A stretch of 18,918 nucleotides of DNA from DATJHM01 sp035493895 (GTDB lineage: Bacteria > Chloroflexota > Ktedonobacteria > Ktedonobacterales > Ktedonobacteraceae), in the NCBI GenBank assembly GCA_035493895.1, contig DATJHM010000301.1, positions 1 to 18,918 of the forward strand. Reading direction: 5' to 3'. The notes below the pieces were generated by a model. That model did no database searches and had not been told where the DNA came from. It worked only from the letters and a program-made list of their open reading frames with translations. The translations under genes were made by a program, and so were the position numbers. Below are positions 7,020-14,252 of the stretch, one piece after another (positions within the stretch are counted from its first letter, which is position 1; every line of letters begins with the position of its first letter).

Positions 7020-8405
7020 CTAAATAAGCTCAAAATAACGTCGTCTCTCCCAATTGGTGACGGCTTTCTCGTATTCGCTGACCTCCCAACGACGTGTGGC
7101 GGTATAGTGCTCGACAAAATCTGCCCCCAGATATTCGCGAGCAACTTCACTCTGCTCAAACAAAGTGGTTGCCGCTGTGAGGTTGCGCGCAAGCGGCAGG
7201 ATACGTCCCTCGGCAATGGCTCGCGTGACGGTTGCGGGATCATAGGCGTTGCCGTCCAGACGCTCCGGCAACTCCAACTTCTGCTCAATGCCGTAGAGAC
7301 CGCTGGCCAGCATGCCCGCAAAGACGAGATAGAAGTTCGCATCGGCTCCGGGGACGCGATTCTCCAGACGAATAGCTCGCTTGCCATTGTTAATAATACG
7401 CACCGAGCAGGTACGGTTATCCATGCCCCAGGTGGTATTGAGCGGGGCCCACGTTCCCTCAATATAACGCTTATACGAATTGATGACCGGGGCATAGAGC
7501 GCCATAAACTCGGGCAATTTTTGTAGCACGCCTGCAAGAAACTGGCGCATCAACGTCGACATATGACCTTCACTCTGCTCATCCCAGAACAAATTGCGCG
7601 CCTTATCACTCTGCCACAGGCTCATATGCGAGTGTCCACTACTACCATCTTCCCGATCGTTCCACTTCGCCATAAACGTCGCGCTCAACCCCTGCTGGTG
7701 GCAGATCTCTTTCACACCCGTCTTGAAGAGCATCGTGCGATCAGCCGCACTCAGGACATCACTATAGCGAATGTTCATCTCGTACATGCCCGGACCATGC
7801 TCGCGATTGTACCCTTCGATTTCGATGCCATGATCGCGCATCATGCGCGCAACGCGCCCCACAATCTGCTCATCGGCGCTGGCCTGACTGATAGAGTAGC
7901 AGTTCATGCCGGGATTGAGCGGCGTCAGATCTGGTCCGAAATCTTTTTCCCGCAATGAAACCTGGTTTTCTCTAAAAAAACGAAACTCTAGCTCGGAGGC
8001 GGCCATCACTTCAAATCCCAACGCCTGTGCCCGCCTGACCAGCTTTTGCAGCACTGTACGCGGCGAGATGCTCACCTCTGCCCCCTGCTCCGTCCAGACA
8101 TCGCAAATGCACGAAGCAACGTTCTCTTCCCAGGGCACCAGTGCAAAGGTCTCCAGATCCGGCTTCATGACGATATCGGCAAAGCCTCGTTCCCAGTTGC
8201 TGAAGCGCAGATTTGGCAACACGTTCTCGGCAATATCCCAGCCAAAGAGCACGTCACATTGCGCAAAACCATCTTCCAGGGCATCGAGAAAATATCGTGC
8301 CGCTACTCGCTTGCCCCGAAATACCCCTTCAATGTCAGATGCACCAATTTTGACATATTCGATCTTGCCTTCACTGATAAGTTGCCTGATAGTTGTAATA
8401 TCCAA
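7020..8405 (-). CDS. Glutamine synthetase family protein (gamma-glutamyl-amine ligase-like)
   Basis: 461 aa if started at TTG 8403-8405, chosen because GAGAGGG lies about 10 nt upstream. The open frame continues to a GTG at 8474 that has no SD. GS catalytic-fold motifs: SELEF (E138, E140), NREHGPGMYE (E202, E209), GHSHMSLW (H258, H260), NSYKR (N309), DNRTCSVRI (R331, R336) and RLENRVPGADANFYL (E348, R350). The motifs depart from true GlnA: PGADAN replaces the usual PD..NPY stretch and GSSGHSH replaces GSGMHxH. There is no adenylylation-site tyrosine motif. PGADAN-type variants are known from GlnA-like ligases that join glutamate to amines (PuuA-like), so polyamine or amine use is an inference. 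It is monocistronic, ends at the shared terminator, and is divergent from the pentapeptide gene. Confidence 0.88.
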   Translation of the reverse strand: MDITTIRQLISEGKIEYVKIGASDIEGVFRGKRVAARYFLDALEDGFAQCDVLFGWDIAENVLPNLRFSNWERGFADIVMKPDLETFALVPWEENVASCICDVWTEQGAEVSISPRTVLQKLVRRAQALGFEVMAASELEFRFFRENQVSLREKDFGPDLTPLNPGMNCYSISQASADEQIVGRVARMMRDHGIEIEGYNREHGPGMYEMNIRYSDVLSAADRTMLFKTGVKEICHQQGLSATFMAKWNDREDGSSGHSHMSLWQSDKARNLFWDEQSEGHMSTLMRQFLAGVLQKLPEFMALYAPVINSYKRYIEGTWAPLNTTWGMDNRTCSVRIINNGKRAIRLENRVPGADANFYLVFAGMLASGLYGIEQKLELPERLDGNAYDPATVTRAIAEGRILPLARNLTAATTLFEQSEVAREYLGADFVEHYTATRRWEVSEYEKAVTNWERRRYFELI

Positions 8406-8496
8406 TGTGTTTTCACCCTCTCTGGCATTGGGCCTCACTCGAAATATGGTAGATACAAATGGCACAACAATCACTCGAATGATGTGATTCTTCTCT

Positions 8497-8526
8497 ATTG
8501 TCTCTTGAGACCAGTGATGCCGTCAA
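8497..8526 (-). promoter_or_regulatory. Probable promoter of the glutamine-synthetase-family gene
   Basis: On the minus strand: TTGACG (8521-8526), an 18-bp spacer and GACAAT (8497-8502). The start is predicted near 8490, giving about 85 nt of leader before the TTG start codon. Confidence 0.45.
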
Positions 8527-8554
8527 GGGCTGGAAATACTCTCTTTCAGCGAAG

Positions 8555-8608
8555 TTATCCCCGACTTATCCACATACTTTGGGGAGAACTAGGTAAATTT
8601 GTGGATAA
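8555..8608. promoter_or_regulatory. DnaA-box cluster
   Basis: TTATCCACA at 8566-8574 (plus) and TGTGGATAA at 8600-8608 (the same 9-mer on the minus strand) are both perfect consensus DnaA boxes. TTATCCCCG at 8555-8563 is a 7/9 match exactly 11 bp from the first box, so on the same helical face. The two perfect boxes face each other, 34 bp start to start. I found no other perfect box in the window. Confidence 0.65.
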
Positions 8609-8647
8609 ACTAGTAATTTGCTCCTGAAAGGGTTGACAAATTTACCT
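8591..8647. repeat. 12-bp perfect inverted repeat flanking a DnaA box
   Basis: AGGTAAATTTGT (8591-8602) and ACAAATTTACCT (8636-8647) are exact complements with 33 bp between them. The left arm overlaps the second DnaA box, and the right arm overlaps a TTGACA hexamer (8633-8638). It is a likely protein-binding pair or a cruciform-prone element. Confidence 0.6.
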
Positions 8648-8716
8648 TGCTCCTATCCTTGCACGCTTGTCATAGTGTGGCGCAATCTGATACTCTTTTT
8701 ACTATGTAAGTACGAC

Positions 8717-8745
8717 TTGAACAATACCAGCCCACACCATATAAA
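8717..8745 (+). promoter_or_regulatory. Sigma70 promoter of the pentapeptide-repeat gene
   Basis: TTGAAC (8717-8722), a 17-bp spacer and TATAAA (8740-8745), with a predicted start near 8752. A further TTGACA at 8633 has only a poor -10 candidate (TATCCT at 15 bp). Confidence 0.65.
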
Positions 8746-8828
8746 CTCTGGATTGCTCCTCTCTCAAAAGATATAATAGAAAAAGTTACGCGGTAGAACA
8801 AACTTTTCAGCTAGAAAGAGTCTTTTTT

Positions 8829-9506
8829 ATGAACAGGCGCACTCTATCCAAAAAAGCCATCAGAACGCCTCAATTCCCTAAACACGAACTGGAGAAGGGC
8901 CTTCCCGAGGCCACTATTCAGCCCCATGCCTACTATGCTCAGCTCGCTCTCTCGCATGATGATCTGAGCGAACAGCAGGCCGATCATGTCTCTTTTGATC
9001 AACTCCTTTTCCAATCCGTTCACTTCAGCAACACCCGTTTTCATCAACTTCAGTTGCTGGATTGTCGCCTGGTCGGTTGCGATCTTGCCAATGCCGAGTG
9101 GATTGGCGCCTCACTCTCACGTGTAGAGCTGATTGATTGCCATCTAACGGGCTTGCAGTGGACTGAGGCACGGTTTCAGGATGTTGTATTGAAAGGCTGC
9201 CATGGCAGCTTTACGCAGTTCGCATTATCGACCTGCAAGGGGATTCGCTTCGAGGACTGCGATTTGAGCGAGGCCAATTTTCTGGATATCGACCTTTCAG
9301 GGGTTACGTTTGTACGTTGCAATTTGCGCAATGCTGATCTCACCGGGACGAAGCTCGTCGGCGTGGATTTACGGGGTTGTCAGATTGACGGCGCACGTGT
9401 GGGCCTGCAAGAACTGAAAGGTGCAACGCTTGATTCAAATCAAGCGCTGGCTTTTGTCCGCTCACTGGGCATCGAAGTAACCGCCCCTGTCGAGCATTAT
9501 GTATAA
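8829..9506 (+). CDS. Pentapeptide-repeat protein
   Basis: 225 aa, cytoplasmic (no signal or membrane segment). From about residue 50 to 200 it is built of five-residue repeats with a central Leu/Phe and small residues, for example CDLANAEWIGASL, CDLSEANFLDIDL and CNLRNADLTGTKLVGVDL. These fold into a right-handed quadrilateral beta-helix. Cysteines recur in the turns (LLDCRLVGCDL, LIDCHL, LKGCHG). The first 45 or so residues are basic and non-repeat, and the last 25 form a short non-repeat tail. Qnr/MfpA-like members mimic DNA and bind gyrase. Nearness to recF/dnaN is suggestive, but this protein lacks an obvious diagnostic loop, so the function is not assigned. The SD (GAAAGAG) is moderate. 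Confidence 0.9.
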   Translation: MNRRTLSKKAIRTPQFPKHELEKGLPEATIQPHAYYAQLALSHDDLSEQQADHVSFDQLLFQSVHFSNTRFHQLQLLDCRLVGCDLANAEWIGASLSRVELIDCHLTGLQWTEARFQDVVLKGCHGSFTQFALSTCKGIRFEDCDLSEANFLDIDLSGVTFVRCNLRNADLTGTKLVGVDLRGCQIDGARVGLQELKGATLDSNQALAFVRSLGIEVTAPVEHYV

Positions 9507-9533
9507 ATGCCTATAAACTATTGCGAAGCTAAA

Positions 9534-9627
9534 GGCTTCATGGTTTTCGCGCCCGCCCCCACAAAATCGCCGCAACACAGTAGGGACGCCATGAAGCCGC
9601 AGCTGAATGGCGTCCGCGAACTCCTAC
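9534..9627. repeat. Overlapping, mutually exclusive inverted repeats in the convergent spacer
   Basis: Stem A: GGCTTCATGG (9534-9543) with CCATGAAGCC (9589-9598), 10 bp perfect. Stem B: GGACGCCAT (9584-9592) with ATGGCGTCC (9607-9615), 9 bp perfect, flanked by an outer GTAGG/CCTAC pair (9580-9584 and 9623-9627). Stems A and B share 9589-9592, so they compete. A smaller stem GAAGC/GCTTC (9525-9539) competes with A as well. The element lies between the 3' ends of the pentapeptide gene and recF. It has no T-run, so it is not a classical terminator. Confidence 0.6.
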
Positions 9628-9719
9628 GATACCACCGCCTCTCCGCAAACAACGGTGGCAACGAGCGAGTTTTGAAGAAAAGGTTCGCCAACAACATCTC
9701 TATACACCCGTTCCCGCTC

Positions 9720-10904
9720 TCATTTCTGCTGGCAGATCTGCCCATCTACCACATGATAGACGTGAGCGCGTTCGATAACTTCCTGGGGAAAACCTGTCAG
9801 GTCGGTTGAGGTCAGGAAGACCTGCTGATGCTGGAGAATCTGACGCAGGAGATATTCTCGTCTCGAGGCGTCAAGCTCGCTAAATACGTCATCCAGCAGC
9901 AGCACAGGCTCATCTCCGGTGCTCTGGTGCATGAATGCCAGTTCCGCTAGCTTGGCTGCAAGCGCCGCTGTCCGTTGCTGCCCACGTGAGCCATAGGTGA
10001 GCATGTTAATATCGTTCACGATAAATTCCAGATCATCTCGATGTGGACCAAGCAGACAGACTCCCTGATGAATCTCTTTACGCCTCACATCCTGAAGCTG
10101 CTGTCGATACTGTCCTGCTGCTTCTACGAGACTGCTCCCCTCCTCCATGCGGAATGATGGCCGGTAGTTGATCTGTAGGTGTTCTCGTCCGCCACTGATG
10201 CTCTTCTGGATACCCTCGGCTTGCTGGTTCAGCTGATCGATCATATGTTTACGCTCGTACATGATCATATTCGCAACCTGTGCAAGCTGTTCATCTAGAT
10301 ACTCCAGCATATGTGGATCTTCCTGGTTATCGCGTACACGCTTCAAGAGCGCGGCCCGCTGCGCGACAATTTTGCGGTATTGGATGATTGCCTGGCAATA
10401 GCGAGGATGAACCTGGCAAAGTGCCCGATCCAGAAAACGCCTCCGCTCTTCCGGCGAACCGTCCACCAGATGCAGATCAGTGGGAGCAAAGAGGACCACT
10501 CTCATCTGTCCGATGACATCCATTGTACGCCTGGGAATACTGTTAAGCTTCAGACGCTTGCGCGGCACGCTGGCCGGAAGTTCGACGGAGCGGTGCGAGG
10601 GGACTGCGCCGACCATCGCCGGGGGATTGGGGTCAAAAATATGCATTTCGATCTGGAGCTGGTCCTCACGCCGCTTGACGCACCCATCCAGATGGGCAAC
10701 ATGCTCCGGCGCATACCAGTTCACCACTTCGCGGTCTCCGCTGGCATGAAATGAATTGGCGGTTGCAAGCATGCTCATTGCTTCGAGCAGGTTCGTTTTG
10801 CCCTGAGCATTCTCCCCATAAAAGAGATACAGTCCAGGTTCTAGCTTGAGATCAAGTTCTCGGTAGTTGCGAAATTCTTGCAGGCTGAGATGTGAGAGAT
10901 ACAT
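9720..10904 (-). CDS. recF: DNA replication and repair protein RecF
   Basis: 394 aa, typical RecF length. SMC-like ATPase that loads RecA at gaps with RecO/RecR. Motifs in order: the N-terminal strand LSLQEFRNYRELDLKL, Walker A GENAQGKTN (about 30-38), VLFAPTDLHLVDGSPEERRRFLD (RecF-typical, about 137-159), HRDDLEF, the ABC-type signature YGSRGQQRTAALA (about 304-316) and Walker B/D-loop VLLLDDVFSELDASR (about 334-348). ATG 10902-10904 is chosen because AGGTGG lies 8 nt upstream. An earlier in-frame GTG lies inside that SD. It is downstream of dnaN by 84 bp, in the conserved dnaN-recF order. The usual gyrB does not follow; instead the gene ends facing the pentapeptide gene. Confidence 0.97.
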   Translation of the reverse strand: MYLSHLSLQEFRNYRELDLKLEPGLYLFYGENAQGKTNLLEAMSMLATANSFHASGDREVVNWYAPEHVAHLDGCVKRREDQLQIEMHIFDPNPPAMVGAVPSHRSVELPASVPRKRLKLNSIPRRTMDVIGQMRVVLFAPTDLHLVDGSPEERRRFLDRALCQVHPRYCQAIIQYRKIVAQRAALLKRVRDNQEDPHMLEYLDEQLAQVANMIMYERKHMIDQLNQQAEGIQKSISGGREHLQINYRPSFRMEEGSSLVEAAGQYRQQLQDVRRKEIHQGVCLLGPHRDDLEFIVNDINMLTYGSRGQQRTAALAAKLAELAFMHQSTGDEPVLLLDDVFSELDASRREYLLRQILQHQQVFLTSTDLTGFPQEVIERAHVYHVVDGQICQQK

Positions 10905-10948
10905 GCATACTTCCACCTGGTTGTACGTAGAACGCTTCTTTTGCTGAT

Positions 10949-10970
10949 GCAGGCGACACGTGTCGCCTGC
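10949..10970. repeat. Perfect 22-bp palindrome between dnaN and recF
   Basis: The left arm GCAGGCGACAC (10949-10959) is followed at once by its exact complement GTGTCGCCTGC, giving 22 bp with no spacer. It lies in the 84-bp dnaN-recF gap. In RNA it would form a strong GC-rich hairpin with no U-run on either side, so partial attenuation or mRNA end protection is more likely than full termination. CGTCCCTAC (10975-10983) lies beside it, the complement of the GTAGGGACG found at 9580. Confidence 0.75.
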
Positions 10971-10988
10971 CTTCCGTCCCTACGATTG

Positions 10989-12125
10989 TTAGCGGTTTGT
11001 GCTCATTGGCATAATAACGCAGGTATAATCGGCCGCACTGACCGGCTTGAGTACGCCCGGACGCGCTTTGGAGATGACCTCCAGGGCAACCTCTGGCGTG
11101 TCCATTGCGGCAAGCACTTCGGAGAGGTATTTGACGTTAAATATGATCTCTTGCTCTGGTCCATCAACGGCCGCATTGATCGTACTGATATTGCTCCCAA
11201 CATCTTCAGCAGTGGCCTCGATGGTCAACGTGCCAGTCTCCGCATTATCCTTGCCCCCTGAGACTTTGACCAGCGTGATATTCGAACTATCACGTGCAAA
11301 AGGGGTCACTGATTTGACTGCCGCCGCAAACTCTTTCGTTTCGATGACGGCGCGGGTCGTATATTCTTTCGGAATGATGCCCCGGAAGTTCGGGAAGGTG
11401 CCTTCGATCAAACGCGAAACCAGGTCGATCTGCTCGGTATGGAAAAGGACCTGACTCCGATTGGGCGTGACGATCATCTGGACGCTTCCTTCTCCCGGCA
11501 GGATACGCGCAAGCTCGTTCAGAGTGCGCGCCGGGATCAATATAGGACTGTGCGCGACGTTGTCTTCGGGCAAGGAAGCGGCGCGCACGGCCAGACGGAA
11601 CGCGTCGGCAGCGGCAAAGGTGAGCTTTTCGTTACTTACTTCGACATAGATACCGGTCAGAACCGGGCGAGAGTCGTCATCAGCCGCGGCAAAGGTGACC
11701 TGCGCGATCATCTCTTTGAGCAAGCTGGCATCCAGCATGACCGGGGGCTCTCCACCTTCGGCGGTCGGGATCAATGGAAATTCCGATGGGTCCATTCCTT
11801 TAATACTGGCGCTACTACGCAGGCTCTTGACGTTGATCGTATGGGTGTCTTCCGCTACGTTTAAATCGACGCTGGCCTGGGGCAAGCTGCTGACCAGATC
11901 GGATATGAGCTTCGCCGGAACTGTGGTGGTCCCTTCTTCCTGCACCTCAGCATCGATCCAACAATTAATGCCAATCTCCAGGTTGGTCGCTGAAAGCTTC
12001 AGACGCCCATGATCAGTCGCCAGCAAAATATTGGCGAGTATAGGAAGCGTGCTACGATTCGAGACGGCGTGCCCCACAACTGAGAGGCCCCGGCTCAAGT
12101 CCTGCTGTTTACAAGTTATTTTCAC
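10989..12125 (-). CDS. dnaN: DNA polymerase III sliding clamp (beta subunit)
   Basis: 378 aa, close to family length (about 366-380). It forms the ring-shaped dimer that tethers polymerase III to DNA. The opening KITCKQQDLSRGLSVVGHAVSNRSTLPILANILLA is the first clamp domain, followed by SDLVSSLPQ, GMDPSEFPLIP, RPVLTGIYVEV (second domain), FAAADAFRLAVR, LIEGTFPNFRGIIP and the C-terminal KPVSAADYTCVIMPM, the conserved end forming part of the peptide-binding pocket. GTG 12123-12125 is chosen because GGAGGAAGG (12133-12141) sits 7 nt upstream. An in-frame start eight codons earlier would lie before this SD. It is transcribed with recF from a good promoter. dnaA is not next to it within the window. 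Confidence 0.98.
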   Translation of the reverse strand: MKITCKQQDLSRGLSVVGHAVSNRSTLPILANILLATDHGRLKLSATNLEIGINCWIDAEVQEEGTTTVPAKLISDLVSSLPQASVDLNVAEDTHTINVKSLRSSASIKGMDPSEFPLIPTAEGGEPPVMLDASLLKEMIAQVTFAAADDDSRPVLTGIYVEVSNEKLTFAAADAFRLAVRAASLPEDNVAHSPILIPARTLNELARILPGEGSVQMIVTPNRSQVLFHTEQIDLVSRLIEGTFPNFRGIIPKEYTTRAVIETKEFAAAVKSVTPFARDSSNITLVKVSGGKDNAETGTLTIEATAEDVGSNISTINAAVDGPEQEIIFNVKYLSEVLAAMDTPEVALEVISKARPGVLKPVSAADYTCVIMPMSTNR

Positions 12126-12132
12126 TGGCGTT

Positions 12133-12141
12133 CCTTCCTCC
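12133..12141 (-). promoter_or_regulatory. Ribosome binding site deciding the dnaN start
   Basis: GGAGGAAGG on the minus strand, 7 nt before GTG 12125. It supports the GTG start over the longer open frame to 12149. Confidence 0.7.
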
Positions 12142-12171
12142 AGACACATCCAATTCGTATAATTCCAGGCT

Positions 12172-12200
12172 AGTATAGCCTAATTAGCCGGGTGTGTAAA
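12172..12200 (-). promoter_or_regulatory. Sigma70 promoter of dnaN-recF
   Basis: On the minus strand: TTTACA (12195-12200), a 17-bp spacer and TATACT (12172-12177). The start is predicted near 12165, giving a leader of about 40 nt. The rest of the divergent gap to 12425 shows no DnaA box. A clear promoter for the hydrolase gene was not found there (TATACT at 12364 lacks a matching -35). Confidence 0.7.
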
Positions 12201-12425
12201 CGGGTCCTCATGCGTGATTTCTCCGTTCTTTCACGACGCTCATCCGGTTCTATCAGGATAAATGACGTGCTCTCCTATTCTTTGCCACCCGCGCGAATAC
12301 GGTAATCCTATTCTTAGTATAAGACCTCCACATTCTACTGAAAAATGCCAATTCTTCACAGGTCTATACTGAGTTATAAGTACGTTTTTCCTTTCTTCTC
12401 TCTTCTGATGTTGTGGAGGTACTTT

Positions 12426-14252
12426 ATGCACAAATTCTCTTTTTGTATCATAAAAAAGGCGCAACACAATGTCGCCTCTATTTGTTTCATCGCACTCCTG
12501 CTTGCTGTTTCTCTCCAGATCCCGTTCGTACAACCGACGCTGGCAACAAGCCATCTCGCCTCTCTCTTTCGTCAGGTTGCAGACGAATTTTCAGTGCCAC
12601 AACCTCTGCTCCTGGCAATTTGCCAGCAGGAAGGACGTCTGAGTATGAATGCCGGTGCACCCAGTATTGACGGCGGCTATGGCTGCATGCATCTCGTCAA
12701 AAATAAACGTGCCAATACGCTTGATCTTGCGGCTAAACACCTGTCTGTACACTCCGCACGTATTCGCTATGATCTGGCAACGAATCTACGCGCCGGAGCC
12801 TGGTTGCTACACCAGGATGCATTACAACTCTCTACTACGCATACGCTACCCACAACTCTGTCCGGTTGGTACGCGGCTGTTGCCCGCTATAGCCTGGCCT
12901 CGACACCCTCTATCGCCCGCATGTATGCCGACGCCCTCTACCACCTGCTCAACACTGGCTTTCAGGCTCGCGCTTCCAATGGCGAGCTGATTACGCTGAC
13001 GCCTCAGGGAGTACATCCCGATGTCGAGCTCTTCAAAATGCGTGCCAGAATCTCAACACTTCCATCCGGCTGTGTCGCCGATGGCAAGACTGACTATCCA
13101 GGTGCAATCGATTGCATCCTCTCTCCTCAAGGACACGACTGCAATCTTGTACCAGACAACGCGCCCTGCAACTATTTCCCCTCACATCGCCCTGCCAATT
13201 TCACTATCAAACAGGTGGTAATCCACGATATTGAAGGGACTGGCCTGGAAGCGCTGAATACCTTTCTCAGTCCAACTGCGACTGCTACCGCACACTATAT
13301 CGTCGATAGCGATGGAACGGTCTATCAAACGCTCCATGAAAAAGATATTGCGTTCCAGGCTGGCAATCTGTGGTATAACAAGCATTCTATTGGCATTGAG
13401 CACGCTGGCTATGCTGCCACTGGCTTTCTCTGGTATAACGCAACCGAGTATCTTGCCTCAGCTCGCCTGGTCGCTTATCTGCTGAAAAAATATCATATTC
13501 CCCTGGACCACGATCACATCGTGTCTCATGGCACTATTCCCTCTCCGACGCTATCTACCTCTCCCAATCATGTCGATCCCGGTCCCTTCTGGCTCTGGGA
13601 CTACTATGAACAGGTTATCTCTACTCTGGGTAGCTTTACGGCGCAAAAAATCTCTGCCCGCAAACCATCTCTGTTGACGCTCAGTCCCGATCAGGCCCCT
13701 CTGAGCCCCAACGGGACCGAACAACCCGCCAATTTCGGCTTCTTCTATCTTTACAGCGCCCCATCGACCAGATCACCGCTTGTTCCTCATCCCGGCGAGG
13801 GTTGGGATATCGCCAATCTTACGTATAATGTCGAGACACGCATCAGTTATGTCGCTACGGACAAGGTGCTCGATCCGGCCGGGAGTGGCCTCACGCTCTA
13901 CCATATCTGGTATGGTGTCGAAGACCCGACGACTCATCCTACCCATCTCGCCAATGCCCGGCAGGTCTGGCTGGCGGCCCCTGCCTCTGCCGTGCTGGAA
14001 GACTACAGCCTGAATGCCGTTGTTGTCACTTTACATAATCCCACAGGAGATATCGTCCCGATCTATGGGACGCCTACGACGAATACGGACCGCCTCAACT
14101 ATCACATCGGCAATGCACCCTCTGGCGCGCTCTTTGCCTCTGCCTATACGGTCAAGCAGGATGGTGCCGCTCAGATCTGGTATGAGATCAACTTCAATCA
14201 CCGTCAGGCCTGGGTTCCTGCCCGCTATGTGGCCTATCAAAAGACCAGATAG
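12426..14252 (+). CDS. Secreted peptidoglycan hydrolase: lytic-transglycosylase-like plus N-acetylmuramoyl-L-alanine amidase (Amidase_2) domains
   Basis: 608 aa from ATG 12426, chosen for GGAGG (12415-12419). A longer frame from 12345 has no SD. A basic N-terminus and hydrophobic stretch (about 15-36) ending in TLA form a signal peptide or anchor. Residues about 42-175 resemble a soluble lytic transglycosylase: VPQPLLLAICQQEGR with a candidate catalytic Glu (E69), DGGYGCMHL, and IRYDLATNLRAGAWLL. Residues about 261-401 are Amidase_2: VVIHDIEG (H267), TAHYIVDSDGTVYQ, SIGIEHAGY (E325), DHIVSHGTI and NHVDPGPFW (H382), the Zn-ligand and catalytic pattern. A cysteine-containing linker (CVADGKTD.. 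to ..CNYF) separates the two. The last 200 residues or so look like repeated SH3-like wall-binding segments (YLYSAP, IPIYGTP, RQAWVPARYV). It acts outside the membrane on the cell wall. Confidence 0.88.
   Translation: MHKFSFCIIKKAQHNVASICFIALLLAVSLQIPFVQPTLATSHLASLFRQVADEFSVPQPLLLAICQQEGRLSMNAGAPSIDGGYGCMHLVKNKRANTLDLAAKHLSVHSARIRYDLATNLRAGAWLLHQDALQLSTTHTLPTTLSGWYAAVARYSLASTPSIARMYADALYHLLNTGFQARASNGELITLTPQGVHPDVELFKMRARISTLPSGCVADGKTDYPGAIDCILSPQGHDCNLVPDNAPCNYFPSHRPANFTIKQVVIHDIEGTGLEALNTFLSPTATATAHYIVDSDGTVYQTLHEKDIAFQAGNLWYNKHSIGIEHAGYAATGFLWYNATEYLASARLVAYLLKKYHIPLDHDHIVSHGTIPSPTLSTSPNHVDPGPFWLWDYYEQVISTLGSFTAQKISARKPSLLTLSPDQAPLSPNGTEQPANFGFFYLYSAPSTRSPLVPHPGEGWDIANLTYNVETRISYVATDKVLDPAGSGLTLYHIWYGVEDPTTHPTHLANARQVWLAAPASAVLEDYSLNAVVVTLHNPTGDIVPIYGTPTTNTDRLNYHIGNAPSGALFASAYTVKQDGAAQIWYEINFNHRQAWVPARYVAYQKTR

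Larger units (their letters stand above)
8406..8828. other. Divergent control region with DnaA boxes
   Basis: 423 bp between the GS-family gene (minus) and the pentapeptide-repeat gene (plus). It holds a promoter for each gene, two perfect DnaA boxes, one degenerate DnaA-like box and a 12-bp inverted repeat, listed separately. No supported gene lies inside it. Confidence 0.6.

Noticed and set aside
6990..7526. A 178-aa plus-strand frame opposite the glutamine-synthetase-family gene
   Set aside because: It begins inside the terminator and is antisense to a well-supported gene. Nothing in its translation is protein-like.
12150..12425. Origin of replication directly upstream of dnaN
   Set aside because: No DnaA box at fewer than two mismatches was found there. 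The only box cluster in the window is at 8555-8608.
12240..12554. A 104-aa minus-strand frame opposite the hydrolase start
   Set aside because: It covers the hydrolase signal peptide in antisense, has no SD and no recognisable motif.
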